From contig JAKSLD010000016.1 of NCBI GenBank assembly GCA_024401395.1, positions 20,642 through 84,641 of the forward strand: a DNA stretch of 64,000 nucleotides. The letters run 5' to 3'. This document shows positions 8,325-17,207 of the stretch, piece after piece. The position numbers and the translations under genes were made by a program. Within the stretch, counting starts at the first letter, position 1, and each line of letters starts with the position of its first letter. This stretch comes from Bacteroidales bacterium. GTDB lineage: Bacteria; Bacteroidota; Bacteroidia; Bacteroidales; Marinilabiliaceae. A model generated the notes under the pieces. It was not told the origin of the DNA, ran no database searches, and saw nothing but the letters and a program-made list of their open reading frames with translations.

Positions 8325-10574
8325 ATGGCTGAAAATGCGACAACCGCATGGAGCGGTTTCAAGGGGCAAAGATGGCGTACAGAGATAAACGTACGAGACT
8401 TTATTCAGAACAATTACACACAGTATGACGGAGACGAGTCGTTCCTTGTTGGACCGACAGATGCTACGAACAAGCTTTGGGGCAAACTCAAAGAGCTACA
8501 GAAAGAAGAGCGTGCCAAGGGCGGAGTTCTTGACATGGAGACAGAAGTAGTATCGAGTCTCACTGCATACGGAGCCGGGTACCTTGACAAAGAGTTAGAA
8601 AAGATAGTAGGACTCCAGACAGACAAGCCACTCAAGCGAGCATTCATGCCATACGGCGGAATCAAGATGGCAGAGCAAGCGTGTACGACATACGGCTACA
8701 CCCCATCGCAGAAGATTCACGAGATATTCACGAAATATTGCAAGACACACAACGACGGAGTATTCGATGCCTACACAGCAGAGATGAAGCTCGTTCGTCA
8801 CAATCATATACTCACCGGACTACCTGACACATACGGCCGCGGTCGTATCGTAGGTGATTACCGTCGTGTAGCGCTTTACGGTATCGACTTCCTCATCAGA
8901 GAGAAGCAGAACGACCTCAACAAGATGGGCGACAGAGGCATGATAGACGACGTGATACGCCTTAGAGAAGAGGTAGCGATGCAGATAAAAGCCCTCAAAG
9001 GCATGAAAGAGATGGCAGCCATCTATGGCTTTGACATTTCAAATCCAGCTACCAATGCACGCGAGGCTGCGCAATGGCTCTACTTCGGTTATCTTGCTGC
9101 TGTAAAGACACAGAACGGAGCTGCCATGTCAGTAGGTCGTGTCTCAACATTCCTTGATATCTATATCAACCGTGACCTTGAGGCAGGTATTCTCACGGAG
9201 TCAGAGGCTCAGGAACTCATAGACCACATGGTAATGAAGTTCCGCATGGTTAAGTTTGCGCGTATACCTAGCTACAACGAACTCTTCACAGGCGACCCAG
9301 TATGGGCTACACTTGAGGTAGCAGGCCTTGGCACAGACGGCAGACACATGGTAACAAAGAACGACTACCGTTTCCTCCATACACTACAGAACATGGGACC
9401 AAGTCCAGAGCCAAACCTCACCGTACTCTACAGCAGCCGCTTACCAGAGACCTTCAAGAAGTTTGCTGCCATGATATCCGTTGAGACAAGCTCCATCCAG
9501 TATGAAAACGACGACGTAATGCGCGTAGTATGGGGAGACGACTACAGCATCTGCTGCTGCGTATCTGCGACACAGACAGGCAAAGAGATGCAGTTCTTCG
9601 GTGCTCGTGCCAACCTTGCCAAGTGTCTCACATACTCAATCAGCGGTGGTGTAGACTCAAAGACAAGAGAGCAATGCGGACCTAAGATGCGTCCTATCAC
9701 AGGCGAGATACTTACATACGACGAGTTCCTGCCACGCTTCGACATTATGATGGACTGGTTGGCAAGTGTTTACGTCAAGACACTCAACCTCATCCACTAC
9801 ATGCACGACAAATACTTCTACGAGGCAGCAGAGATGGCACTCATAGATACAGACGTACGTCGTACATTCGCTACAGGCATTGCAGGCTTCAGTCATGTAG
9901 TAGATTCAATTTCAGCAATCAAGTACGCTACAGTCCACGTCAACTATGACGAGACAGGTTTCCCTGTAGACTTCAATACAGAAGGCGAGTTCCCACGCTA
10001 CGGTAACGACGATGACCGTGCTGATGAGATAGCAGTATGGCTTCTAAAGACATTCCTCGAGAAGATCAAGAAATACCATACATACCGCAACAGCGAGCCT
10101 ACTACATCAATCCTAACTATTACATCAAATGTAGTATACGGCAAGTATACAGCTGCCATGCCAGACGGACGTAAGGCAGGCACACCACTTGCGCCAGGTG
10201 CCAACCCATCGTACGGAGCAGAAAAGAACGGACTCTTGGCATCACTAAACTCAGTTGCGAAGCTTCCATACGAGTACGCCCTTGACGGCATATCGAATAC
10301 ACAGACAATCAGTCCAAATGCGCTAGGTCATAACGACGAAGAGCGTGCCAATACCCTCGTATCGGCAATGGACGGCTACTTCGACCGTGGAGCGCACCAC
10401 CTCAACGTCAACGTATTCGGACTTGACAAACTCCGCGATGCTATGGAGCACCCAGAGAAAGAAGAGTACCAGAACTTCACAATCCGCGTATCAGGTTACG
10501 CCGTTAAGTTCATTGACCTTACACGTGAGCAGCAGCTTGACGTTATCGCACGCAATGCACATGAGACACTCTAA
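8325..10574 (+). CDS. pflB: Formate C-acetyltransferase (pyruvate formate-lyase)
   Basis: Glycyl-radical enzyme converting pyruvate and CoA into acetyl-CoA and formate in anaerobic fermentation; cytoplasmic homodimer. The 749-residue length is normal. The catalytic cysteine pair is Cys411-Cys412 in YSICCCVS (three cysteines in a row here), followed by [14 protein letters not shown]. The radical-bearing Gly724 lies in RVSGYAV, 25 residues before the C-terminus. The activating enzyme gene follows at about 95 bp. Codon use is rich in CGT and GGT compared with neighbours such as menD, as expected for a strongly expressed gene. Confidence 0.98.
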   Translation: MAENATTAWSGFKGQRWRTEINVRDFIQNNYTQYDGDESFLVGPTDATNKLWGKLKELQKEERAKGGVLDMETEVVSSLTAYGAGYLDKELEKIVGLQTDKPLKRAFMPYGGIKMAEQACTTYGYTPSQKIHEIFTKYCKTHNDGVFDAYTAEMKLVRHNHILTGLPDTYGRGRIVGDYRRVALYGIDFLIREKQNDLNKMGDRGMIDDVIRLREEVAMQIKALKGMKEMAAIYGFDISNPATNAREAAQWLYFGYLAAVKTQNGAAMSVGRVSTFLDIYINRDLEAGILTESEAQELIDHMVMKFRMVKFARIPSYNELFTGDPVWATLEVAGLGTDGRHMVTKNDYRFLHTLQNMGPSPEPNLTVLYSSRLPETFKKFAAMISVETSSIQYENDDVMRVVWGDDYSICCCVSATQTGKEMQFFGARANLAKCLTYSISGGVDSKTREQCGPKMRPITGEILTYDEFLPRFDIMMDWLASVYVKTLNLIHYMHDKYFYEAAEMALIDTDVRRTFATGIAGFSHVVDSISAIKYATVHVNYDETGFPVDFNTEGEFPRYGNDDDRADEIAVWLLKTFLEKIKKYHTYRNSEPTTSILTITSNVVYGKYTAAMPDGRKAGTPLAPGANPSYGAEKNGLLASLNSVAKLPYEYALDGISNTQTISPNALGHNDEERANTLVSAMDGYFDRGAHHLNVNVFGLDKLRDAMEHPEKEEYQNFTIRVSGYAVKFIDLTREQQLDVIARNAHETL

Positions 10575-10611
10575 CAGAGTGACAGATAGAAAACAATAAC
10601 CAACGAAAGAG

Positions 10612-10641
10612 AAGACGCACCACCAATGCGTCTTTTCTTTT
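10612..10641 (+). terminator. Hairpin between pflB and pflA (terminator or attenuator)
   Basis: AAGACGCA (10612-10619) pairs perfectly with TGCGTCTT (10627-10634) around a 7-nt loop, followed by a T-rich stretch. It would reduce read-through from pflB into pflA, fitting the much higher need for lyase than for activase. Confidence 0.6.
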
Positions 10642-10670
10642 ATCTTTACCTTCAAGAAAGAAAACGACAT

Positions 10671-11408
10671 ATGACAAAAGGCTACGTACACTCCACAGAC
10701 AGTTTCGGTTCCGTAGACGGACCTGGGATACGCTATCTGATTTTCCTGCAAGGCTGCGATATGCGTTGCAGGTATTGCCATAATCCTGACACATGGACAC
10801 ACGGTGCCGTAGCCAACAACGTCACAGAGATGACTGTAGACGAGATACTCACCAAAGCAGAGAGATATCGCAGCTACTGGAGACAAAACGGAGGAATAAC
10901 AGTCAGCGGAGGCGAGCCCCTGCTACAGATAGACTTTCTCATAGAACTCTTTGAAGAGGCACATAAGAGAGGCATCACTACATGTCTTGACACCTGCGCT
11001 CAGCCATTCAGAAGAGAAGGCGAATTCTTTGAGAAATTTGAAAGACTAATGGCTGTGACAGATACTGTTCTTCTTGACATAAAGCATATTGTATCAGAAG
11101 AGCACAAGGCGCTTACGGGGCATAGGAATGAGAACATACTTGAGTGTGCCAAGTACTTATCAGACATTAACAAGCCAGTATGGATAAGACACGTACTAGT
11201 ACCAGGCATCACAGACAAAGTGGAACATCTGAAAGAATTGAGATTATTTCTTGACACCTTGACCAACGTAGTAAAAATAGAAATTCTGCCATATCACTCT
11301 ATGGCAGAATTCAAGTATGAGCAACTAGGCATAGAGTACACCTTGAAGGGTGTGCTGCCACCAAGCAAAGAATCTGTAGAGGAGGCCAGGCGGATATTAC
11401 TCGCCTAG
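10671..11408 (+). CDS. pflA: Pyruvate formate-lyase activating enzyme (radical SAM)
   Basis: Radical SAM enzyme that abstracts the hydrogen from Gly724 of PflB. The 245-residue protein has the 4Fe-4S motif C29xxxC33xxC36 (GCDMRCRYC), the glycine-rich GGITVSGGEPLLQ, and the SAM-binding region around LDIKHI. I start at the ATG 10671 (MTKGYVHS) rather than at the upstream frame beginning at 10626, whose first codons overlap the hairpin described above. A decayed paralogue of its last 37 codons lies at 12640-12768. Confidence 0.95.
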   Translation: MTKGYVHSTDSFGSVDGPGIRYLIFLQGCDMRCRYCHNPDTWTHGAVANNVTEMTVDEILTKAERYRSYWRQNGGITVSGGEPLLQIDFLIELFEEAHKRGITTCLDTCAQPFRREGEFFEKFERLMAVTDTVLLDIKHIVSEEHKALTGHRNENILECAKYLSDINKPVWIRHVLVPGITDKVEHLKELRLFLDTLTNVVKIEILPYHSMAEFKYEQLGIEYTLKGVLPPSKESVEEARRILLA

Positions 11409-11433
11409 TATCCTAAAACCCCTCTTTGGGATA

Positions 11434-12384
11434 TTATATTTCCTGAATCAGAGATTTACCAGACTCTCCATTCTCCCATTGCCAAGATTCATGGAACCTT
11501 AGTTTCCCATTCTCCAGGAATTCTGGAGAAGAGTCACAGTGACCCTTTTTGAACTCGTTATGGACATTGACGTGCTGATAGTCGAAATGCAAGCAACCAT
11601 TCTCGTCCATATTGCCGAATAAGATTCCCTTAAACACCATACCTCCGGAATACTCCGCCCAGACAATATTATCTTTCTGGTGATAACTGAAGACAGTCTG
11701 ACCAGACACCTCACCAGAGTCAGAGTTCTCAATAGCGGTGAAATATCTATCATCTACAGAGAAATGGGATTCAGACTTATTGAAAAGATTATAACCTAGA
11801 GAATATGCCTTAGCCAGATGAGGGTCGCTATTAAGCGCACGGCTTTCAGTAGATTTTGACATGCCATCAAGTACTACGAACTTCTTATCCTTCACTCTAT
11901 TGAAAAGGCGATCGCCCAGCATAACCTTCTTCATGGCATATATCAAGTCGTAGCACTCCAACTCTGCCTGCGAATTACCAGCTATACACAACACCAATGA
12001 CTTTTCCAGCAACTTCATATGCAAAGAGTTCAACTTCTTCTCTTTTGTTCCGTACGCGAACCCATAACGCCATACTCTATCAAACCAACCTTTCAATTTA
12101 GCTGGCACATCGGTCCAAAATACAGGATATATGAAGACAATAGCATCACTAGAGTTGATCTTTCTCTGCTCTTCTAAAATATCTTCTGCAATGTCATCGT
12201 TATTGATATAATTGGAGTCGCGTAGATATTCAGACTCTATCATATCCGATTTGAAATTCATCTTATACAAATCAGATATTATATACTCATTTCCTGACTC
12301 AACAATACCCTTAATAAAAGAATCTCTAACTAAAGACGTGAAGGAATCTTCTGATGGGTGGCAATAAACTACAAATACTTTCAT
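11434..12384 (-). CDS. Flavodoxin-fold NAD(P)H oxidoreductase fused to a small C-terminal domain
   Basis: The first ~190 residues look like the NAD(P)H:quinone oxidoreductase/KefF flavodoxin-like family: MKVFVVYCHPSEDSF (phosphate-binding start), IYPVFWTDVPAKLKGWFDRVW and FAYG loop. They probably bind FAD or FMN and reduce quinones or related compounds in the cytoplasm. The last ~110 residues (YFTAIENSDSGEVSGQTVF through ESWQWENGESGKSLIQE) resemble a small stand-alone family often labelled, probably wrongly, as N-acetylglutamate synthase. A fusion of the two is uncommon as far as I know. The start ATG 12384 is used since the upstream TTG at 12411 lies in the promoter. The gene is convergent with pflA (25-bp gap). 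Confidence 0.75.
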   Translation of the reverse strand: MKVFVVYCHPSEDSFTSLVRDSFIKGIVESGNEYIISDLYKMNFKSDMIESEYLRDSNYINNDDIAEDILEEQRKINSSDAIVFIYPVFWTDVPAKLKGWFDRVWRYGFAYGTKEKKLNSLHMKLLEKSLVLCIAGNSQAELECYDLIYAMKKVMLGDRLFNRVKDKKFVVLDGMSKSTESRALNSDPHLAKAYSLGYNLFNKSESHFSVDDRYFTAIENSDSGEVSGQTVFSYHQKDNIVWAEYSGGMVFKGILFGNMDENGCLHFDYQHVNVHNEFKKGHCDSSPEFLENGKLRFHESWQWENGESGKSLIQEI

Positions 12385-12408
12385 TTTATTTATGGATTGA
12401 GGAATACA

Positions 12409-12416
12409 CAAATGTA
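12409..12416 (-). promoter_or_regulatory. -7 element of the oxidoreductase fusion gene
   Basis: Minus-strand TACATTTG matches TAnnTTTG, 24 bp before the ATG at 12384. It overlaps the TTG that opens the longer frame and so argues for the shorter start. Confidence 0.5.
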
Positions 12417-12639
12417 ATACTAATTTTTAACAATCCTACCATTTATAGAATACAGCAACAATAATAAACCTTAAAAACACACAATTTATGACCATAGCAA
12501 CTAGTTTTCTACTACTTTTGCACCGCTTTTCGCCATAAAAACGAAGAGACTCTTATTTAAGCGCTAGTATACAGACATTTGCGATGACAATAACAAACAA
12601 CAAACTAATTAAAGAGTTCGACGCATAGGTGTAATTACT

Positions 12640-12768
12640 CTTGCCGCCCTTCTGATGGCAGAATTCAAATATGAGAAGCTAGGGATACAATACACGCTAA
12701 AAGGAGTAGAAGCGCCAAGCAAAGAGAGAGAAGAAAAAGCAAAGAAGATATTAGGAATAGAACAATAG
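12640..12768 (+). pseudogene. Remnant of the 3' end of a second pflA
   Basis: From the ATG at 12655 the frame reads MAEFKYEKLGIQYTLKGV, then EAPSKEREEKAKK and ILGIEQ, then stops at 12768. The real pflA C-terminus reads MAEFKYEQLGIEYTLKGV, then LPPSKESVEEARR and ILLA. The clear similarity with divergent positions shows a paralogue rather than a recent copy. Just upstream, TTGCCGCCCTTCTG corresponds to the pflA codons for LPYHS but is out of frame, so the gene is 5'-truncated and frameshifted. The remnant stops about 20 bp before repeat copy 2. The rest of the paralogue, and any partner pflB, is absent here. Confidence 0.8.
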
Positions 12769-12788
12769 AGAAAGACCTATAGAATACC

Positions 12789-12842
12789 TACGGAGGTACT
12801 ATGAGAGTCCTATGAGCATAGTTGTTCATCGTAAATTTTTAA
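12789..12842 (+). repeat. Interspersed repeat copy 2 (short form)
   Basis: TACGGAGGTACTATGAGAGT at 12789-12808 followed after about 12 bp by GTTGTTCATCGTAAATTTTT (12821-12840). The palindrome AAGGGAAGTCCCTT is missing, so this looks like an internally deleted copy. Confidence 0.8.
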
Positions 12843-12862
12843 TAACTCGCGTACTTCCAGAG

Positions 12863-12905
12863 GAAAAAATTAAGCCCTGCATCGTTTCGCAACGGTACGG
12901 GGCTT
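12863..12905 (-). terminator. Rho-independent terminator of the outer-membrane receptor gene
   Basis: AAGCCC (12872-12877) and GGGGCTT (12899-12905) form the base of a hairpin with an inner CGTT-TCGC-AACG stem. On the minus strand it is followed by a run of T residues. Confidence 0.7.
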
Positions 12906-12948
12906 GCGCTATTTTTATATATTAATACCATGAATGAAGAGGCAAAAC

Positions 12949-15879
12949 TTAACGCATTGGTGGGCCCATCATCATCATTGGAGGACGTTGACCTCCACCT
13001 TTACCGCCGCGATTCATCATAGGGGCGAATGGGTCTACTTGTTTTTCACCAATGGTTTTAAACTTATAAGTAAATGTCAACATAGCATACTGCTTGAGGA
13101 CATCAGTTGTAGTAACAGTTGTCGAGTTAGCGCCAACCATTTTAGATACACTCTTAGTGTTATCGAGAAGGTCGTTCACCTTCAAACGCAACTCAGCGCG
13201 ACGATCGTCGAAGAACTTCACACCGAGAGAAGCATTCCACAAGAGGTAGTTATCATCATAGTTCTTACCGCGACCACTAGAATACTGGTGAGACAAATGG
13301 TTAGCGAATACGAGACGATTATTGAACCACAAGCATGTTACGTCGGCACCCAACGTATGGTTATAGACATTTACATCCTGGCTATTCTGTCTTGTAGAAC
13401 TCTGCATTGAGTATCCACCATTATAGCTAATAGTAAAGTCGACACTCTCAGAGATATTAGAAGCCAATGTAGCACCGAAGTTGAGGCTATTATTCTTAGT
13501 AGTAACCTTCTCACCATTATAGATAGAAGGGCTCTTAGACAAACTAGCACCCAAAGACAAGTTACCAGTACTCTTAAGGAACTTGATAGGAGTAGTCAAA
13601 GTAAGATGGAGACGACCAGTGAAGTAGCCATCCATATTGACAGGCTTGCTGAAAGATGTATTGATAGGGATGATAATCTTAGTATGTTCCAGCTTACCAT
13701 CATTACCACGAACCAAAGCTTCAATCTCACGCTCCTCAGTCTCACTCAAAGAGACATCAGAAGAGATATAATCAGTAGCGAAATTCAATCCAGCCATTAC
13801 GAAGACACCTCTTGAAGTCTCAGGATTATTTCTAGCCATGAAGAGGTTGATATTATGGCTATACTGCTGGCTCAGATCCTTATTACCTGTAGTATACTGC
13901 ATAAGGTTACTTACGTCCACTACCTCCTGCAACTGGTTGATACTTGGAGCAGAAGTGCTAGTACGGTAATCGAATCTACCATGCGACTGCATACCATTCT
14001 GCAAGCTAATGCGGACAGAAGGGAGAAGGCTATTGTATGAAGTAGAAGTCTCCAATTCATAAGGATACTCCTGATCAGTTTCCAAGATAGCCTTTTGGAA
14101 ATCGAGGCCGAAAGTAGCGTTAAAGCTCTTACCCTTAAAGATATTCCAACCTATACCACCCTTGTGCTGAGTATAAGTACTCTCCTTCTTGTTGGACAAA
14201 GTTGGAGAGAAGGTATAAGTATTGAAAACAGACTGAGCATCTACTGCGACTGTATCAGCATTTACCTGCTTATCAGAGTTATTGATACGTACGCTAGGGC
14301 TGTAGTTGATCTGCAAAGCCATATTTTCTCCGAAAGGCTCAGTATACATAGCAGTAGCGTTGAAAGAATTATTCTTAGTCTCGTTATCAGAGAGGTTAGA
14401 AGTCTTCATATTGAAGATATTCGACGCATCGCCATACTTATTGGTCATTCTAGAAGTATTGTCAGAGTTGTTCATTGAGATAGAGAAACCACCTCTAACG
14501 GTCAATGTACGTCTAGGCAAAGAGAACTTATGACGCCACATGACGTTACCAGAACCTGTTACACCACTTGACTCGCCATCGGCATCCTGAATACGCTTCT
14601 GCCAAGACTCATTCTTAGCCAAAGCCTCCTCGATAGTCTTAGCATACTTAGTATCATTAATGCTAGCCGAGTTAGACTCGCTGCTCTGCCATGTAAAACG
14701 AGGAGTAAGGATAAGGCTATTATTCTCGTTGATAGTCCAGTTGAGGCGGAGAGTAGCTCTATTATTCATTGACCTAGACTCGCCATTGCTAGAAGAGAAC
14801 TCGAAGTGAGTAGTATCGACACCCTGACGAGCGAAATACTCCTCCTCAGATATAGTCTCCGAGATATTTTTACGGTTATCGTAGCTATAACTGAACTCCA
14901 CCTTGATTTTATTCTCCTTATCCAAGCTATAGTTTACGCCGAGGCTTCCTGTACGGTTCTTGCCGCCGTTGGAATTCCAACCGCCTCCGCCCATCATCAT
15001 GCCACGGCCACCACCGCCATTAGACATCATGCTAGACATATCCTCGAAAGAGAAATTCTGCTGGTTGATATTATTGAGCATACCGATGAGCGATATTCTA
15101 TGGTCGCCGCGGAAATAGTTCATATTACCGCCCAACTCATAGCGGTCGTTTGTACCATAACCAGCATATACACGACCGAAGCGGCCCGACTTGATACCCA
15201 TCTTAGTGAGGATATTGATGGTACGTTCATCATTACCATCAGAGAAGCCAGTAAATTCAGCCTGATCGCTCTGCTTATCGTAGACCTCAATTTTAGACAC
15301 CATATCTGCAGAGATAGTTCTAAGAGCAGTCATTGGGTCATCACCGAAGAACTCCTTACCATCGACGAGCACCTTTTTCACTGTCTCGCCACCATTCTTC
15401 ACCTGACCGCCCTCTACCTGCATACCAGGCATCTTCTTAATAAGATCCTCTGTTGTAGCATCAGGATTAACTTTGAAGGCATCAGCATTAAATACGGTTG
15501 TATCGCCTCGCTGTTCCTGACGAACCATTACGCCAGCGACCTTAACCTCATCGAGTTTTTTATTCTCGACTTTCAGTTTAATAGTACCGAGGTCGATATT
15601 TTCACCATTTACATCGATAGTCTTTTCGAAAGAAGTGTAACCGACGAATGCGACCTTAACAGTCCATTTGCCATTATCGAGTTTGATTCGGAACTTACCA
15701 TCAAGATCCGTACTTGTGCCAACCGACTTACCGCCATTAGCTGGAGTGAATGCAGCCTGGGCTCCTGGCAATCCTTGATTATCTGCCCTATCAAGCACTG
15801 TTCCCGAGACATAAGCCTGAGAAAAAGCGTTGATTGCAGCCAACATCATGGTGCCGATTAATAGAATTATTCTGTACAT
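12949..15879 (-). CDS. Outer-membrane beta-barrel protein with CarboxypepD_reg-like and plug domains (TonB-dependent receptor-like)
   Basis: A 976-residue outer-membrane protein. A signal peptide ends at about INAFSQ (residue 21). A carboxypeptidase-regulatory-like beta-sandwich follows (YVSGTVLDRADNQGLPG to about residue 105), then a plug-like segment (GDTTVFNADAFKVNPDATTEDLI, KKMPGMQVEGG, VLVDGKEFFGDDP, about 130-200) and a long barrel of the outer-membrane beta-barrel_3 type. The C-terminus is rich in Gly, Met and Pro (GKGGGQRPPMMMMGPPMR), unlike the aromatic end of classical receptors. Gly/Met-rich loops (GGGGRGMMMGGGG) also occur near residue 290, which could suggest metal binding (inference). 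It stands alone with its own promoter and terminator; the substrate is unknown. Confidence 0.82.
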   Translation of the reverse strand: MYRIILLIGTMMLAAINAFSQAYVSGTVLDRADNQGLPGAQAAFTPANGGKSVGTSTDLDGKFRIKLDNGKWTVKVAFVGYTSFEKTIDVNGENIDLGTIKLKVENKKLDEVKVAGVMVRQEQRGDTTVFNADAFKVNPDATTEDLIKKMPGMQVEGGQVKNGGETVKKVLVDGKEFFGDDPMTALRTISADMVSKIEVYDKQSDQAEFTGFSDGNDERTINILTKMGIKSGRFGRVYAGYGTNDRYELGGNMNYFRGDHRISLIGMLNNINQQNFSFEDMSSMMSNGGGGRGMMMGGGGWNSNGGKNRTGSLGVNYSLDKENKIKVEFSYSYDNRKNISETISEEEYFARQGVDTTHFEFSSSNGESRSMNNRATLRLNWTINENNSLILTPRFTWQSSESNSASINDTKYAKTIEEALAKNESWQKRIQDADGESSGVTGSGNVMWRHKFSLPRRTLTVRGGFSISMNNSDNTSRMTNKYGDASNIFNMKTSNLSDNETKNNSFNATAMYTEPFGENMALQINYSPSVRINNSDKQVNADTVAVDAQSVFNTYTFSPTLSNKKESTYTQHKGGIGWNIFKGKSFNATFGLDFQKAILETDQEYPYELETSTSYNSLLPSVRISLQNGMQSHGRFDYRTSTSAPSINQLQEVVDVSNLMQYTTGNKDLSQQYSHNINLFMARNNPETSRGVFVMAGLNFATDYISSDVSLSETEEREIEALVRGNDGKLEHTKIIIPINTSFSKPVNMDGYFTGRLHLTLTTPIKFLKSTGNLSLGASLSKSPSIYNGEKVTTKNNSLNFGATLASNISESVDFTISYNGGYSMQSSTRQNSQDVNVYNHTLGADVTCLWFNNRLVFANHLSHQYSSGRGKNYDDNYLLWNASLGVKFFDDRRAELRLKVNDLLDNTKSVSKMVGANSTTVTTTDVLKQYAMLTFTYKFKTIGEKQVDPFAPMMNRGGKGGGQRPPMMMMGPPMR

Positions 15880-15928
15880 GTCTACTGTGGATTTAAAAAA
15901 ATAGCTCTATGTTCTAATTTTGATATTG

Positions 15929-15936
15929 CAAATATA
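15929..15936 (-). promoter_or_regulatory. -7 element of the outer-membrane receptor gene
   Basis: Minus-strand TATATTTG matches TAnnTTTG, about 50 bp before the ATG at 15879. A TTG is present upstream but at 24 bp, longer than usual. Confidence 0.5.
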
Positions 15937-16033
15937 ATACACCATTATTTTACTGAAAAACAATATCTACAAACACCCCCCAATTATCGACAAACACGTA
16001 TATTGCGTTCTTACGGCTAGGTATACATACGAC

Positions 16034-16076
16034 GAAACTGCCTAAATGACCGACGAATCGGTATTCAGGCAGTTTC
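16034..16076 (-). terminator. Long hairpin at the end of the T9SS-module operon
   Basis: GAAACTGCCT (16034-16043) pairs perfectly with AGGCAGTTTC (16067-16076), and the interior GACCGA-CGAA-TCGGT extends the stem. There is no long T-run on the minus strand, so it may be a processing or weak termination structure. Confidence 0.5.
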
Positions 16077-16108
16077 TTGTAGTCTAAAATCGTATCGCGC
16101 TTATTACA

Positions 16109-17116
16109 TCATTTCTTCTTAACAGGGGCTGCGTTACCCTTCTTATCAGACTGCTTAGCAGTAATATTGTACTTATACTTAGGTACGCCACCGATAGGTA
16201 CAGAGTAGAATGGGAGCAACTCACCATATTGGTTTTCCAGATAGAATACCACATTATTATTCTTCAAAGGCTTAGCCTTAGACTTAATCATCTGGATATC
16301 CCAAGAAGTACCGCGTTCTCCTTCGTCAATCTTGAGAGTACTCTCAGCCCAATTATCATCACCAGAAACCTTTACAGGGATACCATTCTTTGTACAAGAG
16401 ATAACACGTATCATACCATCGCTATCCCAGTCGAAGTTAGACTGCTTGATAGAGATTACAGACTTATCGATGAATGGGTAGATATGGCTCACCTGATCTG
16501 CAGTATCATAGAGGCGGAACTTATACTTGAAGTAAAAAGCGAAGCCACCTTCTACAGCTGCGTTATCATTAGCCTTGCTAGACATAAAGAAACGGTACAT
16601 ATTACCATCGTCACCAGTCAGGCCCTCAACGACAATCTTGAATATACGTCCGCCGAACTCAGGAAGATTCTCGCCTTCAGAAGGGTTAAAAGGTCCGAAA
16701 GTGTACCAGTTGTTATCGTACTGGGCATCCTCACCGAATACCTTTTGAGCCAACTGAGTACCCGAGTCGTAATCGCCATCCCTGTTGCAACGTTGAGCAT
16801 CCTTATTACTACAAGCACCAACGCCGCCATAGATAGAAAAACGAGTTTTAGAGTTCCAGGCGCCATTCTGCTCGTCATTCTTACCGCCATTATCTGGGTC
16901 GAACACACGAAAATAGATAGGCTTAGTATGTTCTACAGGCACTGTAAAAAATATTATCTGCACGCCATTATCATCACCCCAAGAAGTCAAAGTCTTGCTA
17001 CTGAACGTCATCAAGTATGGTATATTCTCATCTATACCAGGTACAGGCTGCGCCTTAACAGCCGATGCCAATGCAAAGAAGGCAACAAACGCTACTATAA
17101 AATTCTTCATTTCCAT
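16109..17116 (-). CDS. Secreted protein of unknown function in the T9SS module
   Basis: A 335-residue protein with a signal peptide (MKNFIVAFVAFFALASAVKAQ; start at 17116 or the internal ATG at 17110). I do not recognise a named domain. The middle (YFRVFDPDNGGKNDEQNG to RFSIYGG) and an Asp/Asn-rich composition suggest a beta-rich extracellular or periplasmic protein, perhaps calcium binding. The C-terminus is strongly basic (KQSDKKGNAAPVKKK) and lacks a sorting domain. It follows the PD40-PKD gene by 91 bp with no clear promoter between, and the long hairpin lies just after it, so it is probably the last gene of the operon that starts with the CHU_C protein. Its role could be in assembly or anchoring of that surface protein (inference). 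Confidence 0.6.
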   Translation of the reverse strand: MEMKNFIVAFVAFFALASAVKAQPVPGIDENIPYLMTFSSKTLTSWGDDNGVQIIFFTVPVEHTKPIYFRVFDPDNGGKNDEQNGAWNSKTRFSIYGGVGACSNKDAQRCNRDGDYDSGTQLAQKVFGEDAQYDNNWYTFGPFNPSEGENLPEFGGRIFKIVVEGLTGDDGNMYRFFMSSKANDNAAVEGGFAFYFKYKFRLYDTADQVSHIYPFIDKSVISIKQSNFDWDSDGMIRVISCTKNGIPVKVSGDDNWAESTLKIDEGERGTSWDIQMIKSKAKPLKNNNVVFYLENQYGELLPFYSVPIGGVPKYKYNITAKQSDKKGNAAPVKKK

Positions 17117-17207
17117 CCGTTTTTACTATTTCCATAAACTCCGGTACCAATAATCGTGCCAGAATTTCCAACTAACATATTCTTCTACGGAAAATAATCC
17201 CTTAAGG

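Larger units (their letters stand above)
12412..12948. other. Intergenic region with gene remnants and a repeat
   Basis: 537 bp between two minus-strand genes. It holds a plus-strand promoter-like TACTTTTG near 12516, a 14-codon frame (12584-12628), the pflA remnant, repeat copy 2 and the terminator of the downstream receptor gene. The 14-codon frame has no recognisable identity and may be the 5' stub of a deleted gene. Confidence 0.6.

Noticed and set aside
8153..8362. 69-residue minus-strand frame before pflB
   Set aside because: Overlaps the start of pflB and contains the leader; no ribosome-binding or family evidence.
12584..12628. 14-codon ORF after a promoter-like site
   Set aside because: Too short and unrecognised to call as a gene; treated as part of the gene-remnant region.
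14806..15861. 351-residue plus-strand open frame
   Set aside because: It is the antisense shadow of the outer-membrane receptor gene; its Ile/His-rich product has no family features.
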